A stretch of 64,000 nucleotides of DNA from Pseudobutyrivibrio xylanivorans (GCF_010906925.1 NZ_VTVE01000001.1:1240001-1304000); one strand, 5' to 3'. Shown: positions 52,877-61,433, counted from the stretch's first letter. Numbers and translations: made by a program. The notes: a model not told the origin generated them from the letters alone.

Positions 52877-53020
52877 CTACAATCTTATCTTTTCACTTTT
52901 GTCAATTTGGATGATTTTTCCATCTTGGATGATTATATTTACCGAGCCATATTTTATTGACTCTATATAATCTTTAATCTGCGCCAGTTGATTTTCACTA
53001 ACCTCTTTTAATGTTGCCAT
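52877..53020 (-). CDS. YezD-like small protein (DUF2292)
   Basis: A 47-codon ORF, ATG at 53020, with AAAAGGAG 7 bases before. The C-terminal half reads YGSVNIIIQDGKIIQIDKS, the DUF2292 (YezD) signature, and it ends EKIRL. Function unknown. YezD-type genes often stand beside sulfur assimilation genes, which agrees with this location. It is followed by a terminator hairpin and metK. Confidence 0.82.
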   Translation of the reverse strand: MATLKEVSENQLAQIKDYIESIKYGSVNIIIQDGKIIQIDKSEKIRL

Positions 53021-53054
53021 TTTTTTCTCCTTTTACTTTTGTGTAAACCATAAG

Positions 53055-53125
53055 TGGTGCTAGTTGGATTCGAACCAACAACTTCAGTGCTGCCGCACCT
53101 ATGCCATTCCAGCGGCCATAGCACC
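53055..53125 (-). ncRNA. tRNA-like RNA with aberrant anticodon arm
   Basis: A 71-nt element on the minus strand. The acceptor stem GGTGCTA/TAGCACC is perfect, the T-arm GTTGG-TTCGAAT-CCAAC is canonical and a discriminator A follows; a D-arm can be drawn (GCCG/TGGC, loop with GG). The anticodon arm fails: five base pairs around a 7-nt loop cannot form and position 33 is not U. GGTGC/GCACT forms instead, with a 4-nt loop. CCA is not encoded. It starts where the T-run of the leader terminator ends, and precedes yezD. A decayed tRNA is possible, but its place in a leader suggests regulation or RNase processing. Confidence 0.6.
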
Positions 53126-53163
53126 AAAAAAGCCACCGCCTAGGTGGTCCCAAAGCAGTGGCT
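53125..53163 (-). terminator. Leader terminator of the metK operon
   Basis: On the minus strand AGCCACTGC pairs with GCGGTGGCT (one G-U), then TTTTTT. An alternative inner hairpin, CCACC with GGTGG, uses the 3' arm and could compete. It lies 28 bp after the leader peptide stop. Confidence 0.8.
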
Positions 53164-53165
53164 CA

Positions 53166-53185
53166 AAATTCGTATATACGAATTT
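53166..53185. repeat. Perfect 20-bp palindrome in the leader
   Basis: AAATTCGTATATACGAATTT is a perfect palindrome between the leader peptide stop and the terminator stem. It could be a protein-binding site or a weak RNA hairpin. Unknown role. Confidence 0.55.
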
Positions 53186-53190
53186 GTTCA

Positions 53191-53307
53191 TCATGGTGCA
53201 AGACAACAAGCCATGCACCCTTCAGCACTCACAACCTGGGAGTATAGCATTCTACACATACACATATTCATACAACAACAGTTCTCGGATTTTAATATAT
53301 GTCTCAT
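53191..53307 (-). CDS. Cys/Met-rich leader peptide of the metK operon, 38 codons
   Basis: Short ORF starting at 53307 with AAAGGAG about 9 bases before the ATG and ending in tandem TGA TGA. Residues 10-20 read CCCMNMCMCRM and residues 31-35 CMACC: eight Cys and six Met including the start, in 38 residues. Its last codons form a hairpin (GGTGC with GCACC) whose loop holds Cys codons. A terminator, tRNA-like RNA, yezD, another terminator and metK follow. The Met content, unlike the other two leaders, fits a metK operon that could sense both amino acids. Confidence 0.82.
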   Translation of the reverse strand: MRHILKSENCCCMNMCMCRMLYSQVVSAEGCMACCLAP

Positions 53308-53350
53308 TGTTGTCTTGCTCCTTTCTTGTTATTTCTGATTCGTTGTTGAT

Positions 53351-53438
53351 ACTATATCTTTAATAACCTACTAAGTCAATAGGTTTAACAATAGCCAAAA
53401 ATAATAGCTAGTTATAAATCAGATTTATAACTAGCTAT
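53351..53438 (-). promoter_or_regulatory. Promoter and two operators of the metK/nitrogenase-like operon
   Basis: On the minus strand -35 TTGACT (53374-53379), 17-bp spacer, -10 TATAGT (53351-53356). Operator ACCTACTAAGTCAATAGGT (53366-53384) overlaps the -35. The 35-bp dyad (53404-53438) has perfect 17-bp arms, proximal half ATAGCTAGTTATAAA, starting 24 bp upstream of the -35. It is the best copy of the dyad in the window. Confidence 0.82.
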
Positions 53439-53443
53439 ATATA

Positions 53444-54625
53444 CTACCACTTCACTTTCCATCGATTGGAATACTCGCCATAAGAACCATCTTCACATAA
53501 TGTTTTAATATGCTTTTCATGATTGCTATTTTTTATACTTTGGAGAAAATGCAAGTATTCATCTTCATCAAGTGGTAAGTTAACAAAATCATTTTTCCAC
53601 CAGGACAAATAGGCGGCATTTGCCAAGCTAAGTCCATATATTCCCTCTTCCCCTGGTGATATTAGCGGCTCCCCTTTTCTTATGGCATTAGAAAAGTTTT
53701 GTAAAATGCCTATGTGAGCACTCTCTGGTTCCTCTTGGATAATAGTCCTTTCGTCCACATCAATCTTTGGCATAAATTCCTTAGAATTTTTTGTGTACTC
53801 CATCAAATCTTCTTTTAAAAGAGTGATGGTAAGTTTTCCATTTTCGATAACAGCCTTGCCTCTTGTACCAGATATTTCCATTCTGTTTGTTCCAGGATAT
53901 TCTCCTGTAGATGTCTGAAATATACCGACAGCTCCATTTTCATATTCTGCAAAAATCTCAGCTGAATCTTCCACATCAATAGGATGAAATAATCCTTTGT
54001 GACAAAAGGCTCTTATCCTAATTGGCATACCGGTAATCCACTGCCAGATATCAAGATTATGAGGGCACTGATTCATCAGCACACCGCCACCTTCTCCATC
54101 CCAGGTGGCTCGCCAATCTCCAGATGCATAGTAGGCATCTGTCCGATACCAGTTATTAATTATCCAATTAAATCTAACAAGTTGACCTAAGTCACCATTT
54201 TGAAATACTCTTCTAAGCTCTGTATACAGGGGATTAGTTCTCTGATTATACATAATAGAGAAAACTACTCCACTTTCCTTTGCCACCTGATTCATGTGAG
54301 CAACTGTCTTAACGTCCACTCCTGCAGGCTTTTCAGTCAGCACATGAATCCCATTTTTACAAGCCTCTTCCACAATAACAGGATGCATAGGATGAGGAGT
54401 TGCAACTACAATAGCATTGACTATCCCACTATTGATTAGCTCATGATAGTCATTAAAGCACTTTACACCTTTTAGATTAGATTTCGCCCACTGAAGCCTT
54501 TTTTCGTCGCTATCGCAAACTGCTGCCAGCTTGCATCCCTTGACTTTATTTTTATAAAGACTCATTCCATGGGCTGAACCCATATTTCCTATTCCTACAA
54601 CTCCAATATTCACTATCTGTTCCAT
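53444..54625 (-). CDS. Gfo/Idh/MocA family oxidoreductase (1)
   Basis: 393 residues. NAD-binding VGIGNMGSAHG at the N-terminus, and TEKPAGVD around 94-101 holds the family EKP motif. GGVLMNQCPHNLDIWQW is the substrate/GG-His region. It and the next two genes are tandem dehydrogenases of one family, following a carbohydrate ABC system; a sugar or inositol derivative is the probable substrate. Confidence 0.85.
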   Translation of the reverse strand: MEQIVNIGVVGIGNMGSAHGMSLYKNKVKGCKLAAVCDSDEKRLQWAKSNLKGVKCFNDYHELINSGIVNAIVVATPHPMHPVIVEEACKNGIHVLTEKPAGVDVKTVAHMNQVAKESGVVFSIMYNQRTNPLYTELRRVFQNGDLGQLVRFNWIINNWYRTDAYYASGDWRATWDGEGGGVLMNQCPHNLDIWQWITGMPIRIRAFCHKGLFHPIDVEDSAEIFAEYENGAVGIFQTSTGEYPGTNRMEISGTRGKAVIENGKLTITLLKEDLMEYTKNSKEFMPKIDVDERTIIQEEPESAHIGILQNFSNAIRKGEPLISPGEEGIYGLSLANAAYLSWWKNDFVNLPLDEDEYLHFLQSIKNSNHEKHIKTLCEDGSYGEYSNRWKVKW

Positions 54626-54645
54626 AGCGCCCCTACTCTCCCGTT

Positions 54646-55806
54646 TTATATACTATTGATTTTTATATCTTCCTCTGAAAGTTCCTCAGCAGATACTGTC
54701 TTTTCGTAAAAATGAATAGCATGTTTTTCGATTCCTCCGGTACGATAATATTCATCAATCTTTTGAATTGGCAAAGATACTCTCATACCTGTAAATCCAG
54801 ATTTGTAAATGGCTGTAATAAGCTCTAAAGTGCGCTTGCCATCTACGCCTGTAATAAGAGGCCTCTTTCCATTTTCAAGTGCCGTTAAAACATCATCAAT
54901 CTCACCTGTGTGTCCTTCATATTTTAAATCAGGAATGGAATCCATATACTGATTCAACTCAGCTAAAAGCTTTTCATTCTTTTCTTCCATAGGAAATCCA
55001 TTGTCCATTGATACCTCTGCTTTTGGGTCCCAAGGAGCTGAAAGCTTGGCATCTGCACACTGGACGATGATGCTTTGCTCCTCACCGTGATGAACAACTG
55101 ATGCAGTTACATCTGCAAGGCTTCCACCATCGTATGCCATAATTGATTTTGAAATATCCTCTACTTCAGAATTATCATGCATCACATTTGAAAGGATGGA
55201 AGTAACCTGATTTGGCAGTCCTCCCTCAAGCCAATTTAAAAGGTCAATATGGTGAACTGCATGATTTAAAGTAGGTCCACCGCACTCCTTTTCCCAAGTG
55301 CCTCTCCACCATAAATCGTAGTAACTATGACCTCTCCACCAATTTGAATTTATTTGAACCGAGCAAATCTTTCCTGCTTTATTACTATCAATCACTTTCT
55401 TTAATTTCCAATATGGATTTGTAAATCTATTCTGGGCAATCTGTCCTAGAACAACTCCATTTCGCTTCTCTGCTTCAAGCATTGCATCACACTGTTCAAG
55501 TGATGATGCCATTGGCTTTTCACAAAGCACATTGCAGCCTGCGTTCATTGCGTTAATAGAAATCTCAGCATGAGAAAATGGAGGAGTTGCCACATGGACT
55601 AAATCAATGTGAATTCCAGATGCAAGCATCTTCTCATGATCGTCAAATACAGGACAATCAAGTCCATATTGTTTTTTTATTTTTTCCGCTTTTTCAGGCT
55701 TTATATCACAAAGAGCCACTATCTCACATCTCTCAGGAAATGTTAGTAGACCTTTTATGTGAGCATGACTAATTCCACCTGTTCCTACAATTGCAACTTT
55801 TATCAT
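54646..55806 (-). CDS. Gfo/Idh/MocA family oxidoreductase (2)
   Basis: About 386 residues from ATG 55806, preceded by GGAGAAG; an upstream ATG overlaps the previous gene without a site. NAD motif VAIVGTGGISHAHIKG, CEKPMASS with the EKP lysine, and GGPTLNHAVHHIDLLNW. Middle gene of the three dehydrogenases. Specific reaction unknown. Confidence 0.85.
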   Translation of the reverse strand: MIKVAIVGTGGISHAHIKGLLTFPERCEIVALCDIKPEKAEKIKKQYGLDCPVFDDHEKMLASGIHIDLVHVATPPFSHAEISINAMNAGCNVLCEKPMASSLEQCDAMLEAEKRNGVVLGQIAQNRFTNPYWKLKKVIDSNKAGKICSVQINSNWWRGHSYYDLWWRGTWEKECGGPTLNHAVHHIDLLNWLEGGLPNQVTSILSNVMHDNSEVEDISKSIMAYDGGSLADVTASVVHHGEEQSIIVQCADAKLSAPWDPKAEVSMDNGFPMEEKNEKLLAELNQYMDSIPDLKYEGHTGEIDDVLTALENGKRPLITGVDGKRTLELITAIYKSGFTGMRVSLPIQKIDEYYRTGGIEKHAIHFYEKTVSAEELSEEDIKINSI

Positions 55807-55807
55807 T

Positions 55808-56899
55808 TTACTTCTCCAATCCATATACTCTTTCTGCTTGTAATTCCGCCTTAACGCAAAGCTCGGCAGCCTTGAAACAATGGGCCTGAGTCATAGCATT
55901 TTCAGTGCGATTAATACAATCCAATATCAGCTCACCAAAGAATGGGAATCCAACTTTGCCCTCCACTGCAAAATGCTGTTCACCGTCTTTATTTACCAAA
56001 TAAACATGCTCTGCACCCTCATCGGTTGCAATATTAACGTATTTACGAAGCTCGATATATCCTTCTGTTCCTATAATGAAAGTTCGTCCATCACCCCAGG
56101 TAGATAGACCATCAGGGGTAAACCAATCCACTCTAAAATGCTGAGTTGTACCGTTGTCTCCAAGAAGAGTAGCCTCTCCCAAATCCTCAAGCTCGGGCTG
56201 GTCCGGATGATTGTAGTTACCTACCTGGCTGTACTGAACTGTGGCATCTTTGCAATCGCAGTAATAAAGGAACTGCTCAATTTGATGACTTCCAATGTCA
56301 CAAAGAATTCCACCATAATATTCTTTTTTAAAGAACCAGTCAGGACGTCCTTTCACATCCCCAACTCTGTGAGGACCGAATCCATCTACATGAATAGGTT
56401 TTCCAATGGCACCTTCCTTTATCAACTGACCGGCAAAAACTGCTGACTCCACATGAAGTCGCTCGCCGTAATAGCACATATATTTTCTGCCAGTTTTTTC
56501 TACCATTTCCTTAGCTTGAGCTAGCTGTTCTAGGGACGTAAGAGGTGCTTTATCTGTAAAATAATCCTTGCCTGCGGCCATTACTCTAAGGCCAAGGGCA
56601 CATCGCATACTTGTAACTGCTGCGCCGCATACTAGCTTTACTTCTGGGTCAGATAATATCTCTTCCTCACTGCTTGCAGCCTTTACTCCTGGATAGGCGT
56701 TGCAGAAATTTTTTACTTTTTCAGGGTCCCTGTCGTACACCCACTTAAGTGTTGCTCCTGCTTCTATAAGCCCATTACACATGCCATAGATATGACCGTG
56801 ATCAAGTGCAATAGCTGCAATAACAAATTCCCCTTCCTTTACAACTGGCCTAGGTTTTCCCACTGGTGCATAATTCATTCCGTCTTTCCTATTCATCAA
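55808..56899 (-). CDS. Gfo/Idh/MocA family oxidoreductase (3)
   Basis: 363 residues. The N-terminus has EFVIAAIALDHGHIYGM in place of the usual GxGxxG, and the EKP motif becomes TDKAPLTS. GGILCDIGSHQIEQFLYY has the conserved His. This diverged member may bind NAD(P) differently or act on another sugar step. It overlaps nothing and follows the binding protein gene by about 30 bp. Confidence 0.82.
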   Translation of the reverse strand: MMNRKDGMNYAPVGKPRPVVKEGEFVIAAIALDHGHIYGMCNGLIEAGATLKWVYDRDPEKVKNFCNAYPGVKAASSEEEILSDPEVKLVCGAAVTSMRCALGLRVMAAGKDYFTDKAPLTSLEQLAQAKEMVEKTGRKYMCYYGERLHVESAVFAGQLIKEGAIGKPIHVDGFGPHRVGDVKGRPDWFFKKEYYGGILCDIGSHQIEQFLYYCDCKDATVQYSQVGNYNHPDQPELEDLGEATLLGDNGTTQHFRVDWFTPDGLSTWGDGRTFIIGTEGYIELRKYVNIATDEGAEHVYLVNKDGEQHFAVEGKVGFPFFGELILDCINRTENAMTQAHCFKAAELCVKAELQAERVYGLEK

Positions 56900-56930
56900 T
56901 CAATCCTCACATTCTATAGTTTTTTGAAGT

Positions 56931-58535
56931 CTAATTTGTTACTCCAAAGTACTCCATTCTCTCGTCAACAACTGTCTTGATGCCAGCGTCCTCTAGCTTG
57001 CTCATATACTCATCAAATGTTTTGTCAAACTCACTAGGAGAAGCTGTAATACATTTAACCTGATACTCATCCTGAACAATCTTTAAATCAGTGATGTACT
57101 CAGATGTTGATGGCGCTGTGTAATAACTATCTGGAAGAATATTTCCTTTAAGAGCATTCTCATAGTTATTAATTACGTAGTCCTCATATCCTGGACATTC
57201 CTTTGATGTACATGCATTAAAAGCATCTACTGTATCAAAATAGCCCTGATTTCCTGTAAGGAATAAATCTGTACGGATCCAATCCTTATCCTTTGCGTTG
57301 TAATCAGAATCCTTTACAACAGGAACACCATCTACTAAATCGTAGTGTTCTCCTTCAAAACCGTGATATAAAACATATCCGCTATCCTTTGAGCACATCC
57401 AATCAAGATATGTCATACAAGCCTCAACCTTTTCAGCGGAAGCTGTCTTTGGACAAAATGCAATTAGACCACCAGTAGCATAGGCTGCACTGTTCTGCTG
57501 TCCAGTATTTACATTTTTAAATGGCTCAATTGATACGATGTCTGCATTTGGATCATTCTCCTTTAGAGTCTGAAGCAATCCGCCTCGCAGTACATCAACA
57601 TTTCCATTTACGTTGTACTCACAGAATCCAATGGCACCTGAGCAGAATAAACTCTTAAACATATCTTCATCTGTTGCCATTGTGTAGTATTCCTTGTGCA
57701 AAAGGCCCTCGTTGTAAAGAGTGTTCATGTATTTGTAGAACTCTCTCATACCGTCTTGATCATAGTAGTCCATGATGCAGTCTTCTGAAGCTGCTACCTG
57801 CCACTGATTCTCATCCTGAGTTTTTGTTGAAAATGCAGCACGCATATTCCACATCTGTACTAAATGAGCGGCAACAACATCTTTTCTTCCATCAGGATTT
57901 TCCTTTGCAAATGCTGTAAGCACCTCATGCAATTCCTCTGGTGTTGTTGGCACTTCCATTCCAAGAGCATCTAGCCAATCTTTTCTGATGAAGAAATTCG
58001 TCTTTGCGGTAGTAGCACGGCGAGCTACAATACCATAGAGCTGTCCATCGCCATTTCGTCCAATATCAAGACAATCTTCTCCAATATAAGCCTTTAGATT
58101 TCTAGCCTGGTCTTCTCCATCTATAAACTCTGATAAATCCCAAGTTCCACCTAGATTAAAGTAATCCTCTGCGTATGGATATGTGTAAGTAATTGTGATA
58201 TCCGGTGCAGTCTGAGAACCTACCATGGTCTGCATCTTTGTTACCTCATCACTTCGAGGTACAGTAACAAACTCAACATTGATTCCCACCTTATTCATTT
58301 CCTGGTTCACATAATTGGTCCACTTATTGTCTGTAATAGTAGAACCCTCTGGCGCATTACTTCTATCAAACAACTCAACTGTGATAGTCACATCGTCAAA
58401 TTGCTTGTCTCCATATGTAGTTTTATAATCGCCACCACCTTCATTGCTAGCTGAAGCAGTTCCTCCTCCACATCCAACAAAGGTGGACATTACCATAGCA
58501 GCAGTGGCTGCTAATGCAATAAATCTTTTTTTCAT
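56931..58535 (-). CDS. Carbohydrate-binding lipoprotein (family 1, LplA-like)
   Basis: About 534 residues; signal peptide with lipobox FVGC near 20. A long extracellular binding protein with LFDRSNAPEGSTITDNKWTN and WTYVNQEMNKVG-like stretches, as in LplA-type proteins that bind complex oligosaccharides. Start ATG 58535 with GGAGGGTAAT. It feeds the two permeases upstream. No ATPase gene lies in the operon, so a shared MsmX-like ATPase is expected. Confidence 0.87.
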   Translation of the reverse strand: MKKRFIALAATAAMVMSTFVGCGGGTASASNEGGGDYKTTYGDKQFDDVTITVELFDRSNAPEGSTITDNKWTNYVNQEMNKVGINVEFVTVPRSDEVTKMQTMVGSQTAPDITITYTYPYAEDYFNLGGTWDLSEFIDGEDQARNLKAYIGEDCLDIGRNGDGQLYGIVARRATTAKTNFFIRKDWLDALGMEVPTTPEELHEVLTAFAKENPDGRKDVVAAHLVQMWNMRAAFSTKTQDENQWQVAASEDCIMDYYDQDGMREFYKYMNTLYNEGLLHKEYYTMATDEDMFKSLFCSGAIGFCEYNVNGNVDVLRGGLLQTLKENDPNADIVSIEPFKNVNTGQQNSAAYATGGLIAFCPKTASAEKVEACMTYLDWMCSKDSGYVLYHGFEGEHYDLVDGVPVVKDSDYNAKDKDWIRTDLFLTGNQGYFDTVDAFNACTSKECPGYEDYVINNYENALKGNILPDSYYTAPSTSEYITDLKIVQDEYQVKCITASPSEFDKTFDEYMSKLEDAGIKTVVDERMEYFGVTN

Positions 58536-58593
58536 ATTACCCTCCATGTTTCTTTACATTTATATATCTTTACTGGCCAGTAAAAAAACTCTA

Positions 58594-59457
58594 TTAACCC
58601 TTCACAGAACCTACCATTACTCCCTTTACAAAATACTTTTGGAGCCATGGATAAACCACGAGAATAGGCAGTGTGGACACTGCTACTGTCGCCATCTTAA
58701 GAGACTGTGACAGCACCATACTGCCTCCTCCCTCCAGATTTGCTGTACTATTTAATTCTCCTCCGAAAAGCAGAGATCTAAGTCTAAGCTGAAGTGTGTA
58801 CTTTTCAGGTGTTGTTATATATAAAAGTGCGTTAAAATATGAATTCCAGTATTCAACTGCATAAAATAGTCCGATTGTAGCTATAATTGGAAGTGACAGC
58901 GGCAATATTATCTTTACTAGTACCTGTAAGTATGAAGCCCCATCAATTCTTGCTGCCTCCTCCAGAGAAGGTGGAAGGCTCTTAAAAAATGTTCTCATTA
59001 CAATAAAGTTGAAAACATTGATTGCGTTTGGAATAAACAAAGCTCCAAGAGAATCGTATAGTCCTACATTTTTTACAACCAAGAATGTAGGAAGCAATCC
59101 ACCGCCAAAGTACATAGTAAAAAGAATCATACCTGTAATAAACTTTCTTCCCACTAAGTCTTTTCTTGAAAGCGTGTATGCTGCAAAAATAGTAAGTAGC
59201 ATACTGACAGTTGTTCCCATCACAGTAACAAATACTGTAGTTTTCATTGCCTGCCATATTTGCTTTTTAGCCAAAATATCTCTATATGCATCGAGGCAAA
59301 AATCCTTTGGCAAAACTGTGACATTTCCTGTTAATACTGCATTGTATCCACTTAATGAATAAGCTATTACATTTAGAAATGGATAAATGCATACGAATGT
59401 CAGCACCAACAATAAAACACCATTTAAAATTCGCCCAATACTCAATTTATTTTTCAT
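58594..59457 (-). CDS. Carbohydrate ABC permease (LplC/AraQ type)
   Basis: 287 residues, six hydrophobic segments. The EAA loop is EEAARIDGASYLQVLVKIILPLSLP. Pairs with the permease at 59474. Last of the two permeases before the binding-protein gene. Confidence 0.9.
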   Translation of the reverse strand: MKNKLSIGRILNGVLLLVLTFVCIYPFLNVIAYSLSGYNAVLTGNVTVLPKDFCLDAYRDILAKKQIWQAMKTTVFVTVMGTTVSMLLTIFAAYTLSRKDLVGRKFITGMILFTMYFGGGLLPTFLVVKNVGLYDSLGALFIPNAINVFNFIVMRTFFKSLPPSLEEAARIDGASYLQVLVKIILPLSLPIIATIGLFYAVEYWNSYFNALLYITTPEKYTLQLRLRSLLFGGELNSTANLEGGGSMVLSQSLKMATVAVSTLPILVVYPWLQKYFVKGVMVGSVKG

Positions 59458-59473
59458 GTAAAATACCCTCGCC

Positions 59474-60388
59474 TTATAAAATCCCTTCTTCTCCTATAAG
59501 CTTTGCAAACTTATCTGCAAAAAACAGAATCACAATATTTACCACTGACTGGAATAGTCCAATAGCTGTAGATTCACTATATTTCGCCTGCTCAATACCC
59601 ATTCGATATGTATAAGTACTGATAACCTCTGAAACTTCCATTACTTTTTTATTTCCTACTAAAAGTGGCGCATCAAGTCCAATTGTCATCATTTTTGAAA
59701 TTTGAAGAATGAGCATTACCACAATTACAGATTTAATAGCAGGAAGAGTAATGTATATGAGTCTTTGGAATTTACTTGCCCCATCCAAATAAGATGCCTC
59801 ATATAATGTTTCATCAACCCCAGTTAACGCTGCCAGATAAATAATTGTTCCCCAACCTATTTCTTTCCAAACATTACTGATTACGTATGTAAAAATCCAC
59901 CATCCATTGTTAGATAAAAATGGAATTGATGATAACCCCATCTTAGATAAAAACAGATTGATTGTTCCTCCATTCTGAGAAAAGAGATTTACAACAATAC
60001 TTGCCACTACAACCCATGAAATAAAATGTGGAAGATATAGAATTGACTGAATGACTTTTTTAAACTTTCCGCTTACCACTTCATTAAGCATAAGGGCCAC
60101 AATAATAGTGAATGGAAAACTTATTGCCAGAGTCAAAAGATTTAAAAGAAAAGTATTTCTTATACTGTTCCAAAAATTTTGATTAGAAAAGATTTTCCTA
60201 AAGATTTCAAAACCAACCCACTGGCTTCCTGATATGCCTTTAAAAACGTTGTAGTCCTTAAAGGCCATTACAAGACCGTACATTGGAATGTATTTAAAGA
60301 TTACAAAATACGAAATTACAGGGACAAGCATTATATATAACCACTTGTAATTCCAAATTTTATGCATAGTTTTAGACATGTGTCGCAT
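59474..60388 (-). CDS. Carbohydrate ABC permease (LplB/UgpA type)
   Basis: About 304 residues. The EAA loop is YEASYLDGASKFQRLIYITLPAI. The ATG at 60388 follows AAAGGGGGAAT; a longer frame would add 15 residues through an inverted repeat. First gene of this transport operon, divergent from the AraC regulator. Confidence 0.9.
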   Translation of the reverse strand: MRHMSKTMHKIWNYKWLYIMLVPVISYFVIFKYIPMYGLVMAFKDYNVFKGISGSQWVGFEIFRKIFSNQNFWNSIRNTFLLNLLTLAISFPFTIIVALMLNEVVSGKFKKVIQSILYLPHFISWVVVASIVVNLFSQNGGTINLFLSKMGLSSIPFLSNNGWWIFTYVISNVWKEIGWGTIIYLAALTGVDETLYEASYLDGASKFQRLIYITLPAIKSVIVVMLILQISKMMTIGLDAPLLVGNKKVMEVSEVISTYTYRMGIEQAKYSESTAIGLFQSVVNIVILFFADKFAKLIGEEGIL

Positions 60389-60551
60389 ATTCCCCCTTTG
60401 TTTATTATCTATAGCGTATCTAGATAATAGCACGTTTATCTATGCACAAATACATATATTAATGCCAAAATTATTGCGTTTTTAAACCTAGGTAAATATA
60501 ATGATATCAACAGGTAAAAAATAAACTATTGTATTTTTTAGGAGAAATCTT
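60389..60551. promoter_or_regulatory. Divergent regulatory region of the lpl-type operon and araC gene
   Basis: It contains the inverted repeat ATTATCTA...TAGATAAT (60404-60428), close to the minus-strand transcript start, and A/T-rich sequence before the plus-strand gene with TTAGGAG at 60540. The inverted repeat is a candidate operator for the AraC protein. No promoter boxes are strong enough to call. Confidence 0.45.
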
Positions 60552-61433
60552 ATGAAAAAAGAAATGCCAAATTACAAAAAAATAATGGAGACTCATGAAA
60601 ATGATTTTATCTGCGCCTACAAGAATTCTCCTATTACAGAGACCGGTATTTATCACAGCCATGACGGATATGAAATCTACTTATTTCTTCACGGAGACAC
60701 AAAGATACTATTAGAAAATGACGGTAAAATTATGGAGCCAGGGGATTTAGTACTCTTTCCTCCATACGTTTTTCACCATGCCTGCCCTATGGGAACTGAG
60801 GACTATGGCCGAGTTGTTATTAATATAAAAGAGGAATACTTCGAGAACAAAGGGGATGACTACAAGCATTTTACTGATTGCTTCAAGCAGGAGGATATGA
60901 CAAAGCTTAATATCATCCACTTAAATCAAGAACAGATAGATACTTTTGTTGGCTATACTGATCTTCTAGAAAAATCACTAAATGAACATGAGCAAGAATT
61001 CGGTTCCACTGTACTTGCGGAATCTATTCTTAATATCATTCTTATCACCATAAACAGACTTGCAAATAAAAAAAAGACACCTACATACGTAGATGTCCTT
61101 CCAAAAACCATTACTGATGCATTTAATTATATCAACCTGCACCTATCAGACTCTATTTCCGCTAGCAGTGTAGCTGAAAATTTGCATTTACATCCTGTGT
61201 ATCTCAATCGAATATTTAAGGCAAACACAGGCACCTCTATCCAGCAATACATAATTGAAAAGAGACTAGCACTTGCCAAAAAGCTACTGAAAGAGGGAAA
61301 TGCCCCAATAGATGTATGTTTCCAATCAGGCTTTAACAATTATTCAAACTTTTCACGAACATTCTCTAATCACACCGGTACATCACCAAAACAATACCAG
61401 ATGTCAGTTAGGAGTCCATTCGTAATCCACTAA
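60552..61433 (+). CDS. AraC-family transcriptional regulator
   Basis: 293 residues, the only plus-strand gene recognised. An N-terminal cupin domain has YHSHDGYEIYLFLHG near 35-49 with likely sugar-binding His residues. Two C-terminal helix-turn-helix motifs (from about 190) include SASSVAENLHLHPVYLNRIFK and IDVCFQSGFNNYSNFSRTFS. It probably activates the divergent Lpl-type transport and dehydrogenase genes. AGGAG precedes the ATG. Its stop overlaps the convergent gene's stop by 3-4 bases. Confidence 0.9.
   Translation: MKKEMPNYKKIMETHENDFICAYKNSPITETGIYHSHDGYEIYLFLHGDTKILLENDGKIMEPGDLVLFPPYVFHHACPMGTEDYGRVVINIKEEYFENKGDDYKHFTDCFKQEDMTKLNIIHLNQEQIDTFVGYTDLLEKSLNEHEQEFGSTVLAESILNIILITINRLANKKKTPTYVDVLPKTITDAFNYINLHLSDSISASSVAENLHLHPVYLNRIFKANTGTSIQQYIIEKRLALAKKLLKEGNAPIDVCFQSGFNNYSNFSRTFSNHTGTSPKQYQMSVRSPFVIH

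Noticed and set aside
53055-53125. Calling 53055-53125 a normal tRNA gene
   Set aside because: Acceptor and T-arm are perfect, but no 5-bp anticodon stem with a 7-nt loop and U33 can be drawn, and the length is only 71. I keep it as tRNA-like.
52801-53350. S-box (SAM-I) or other SAM riboswitch upstream of metK
   Set aside because: The leader lacks the AGAGGTGGAGGGACTGGCCC-type core and the other S-box landmarks. The AGAGG in the hairpin is a terminator arm. The leader ORF and tRNA-like element explain the region better.
53064-53363. Plus-strand ORF of 99 residues across the metK leader
   Set aside because: It covers the tRNA-like RNA, terminator and leader ORF on the other strand, has no ribosome site and no recognisable domain.
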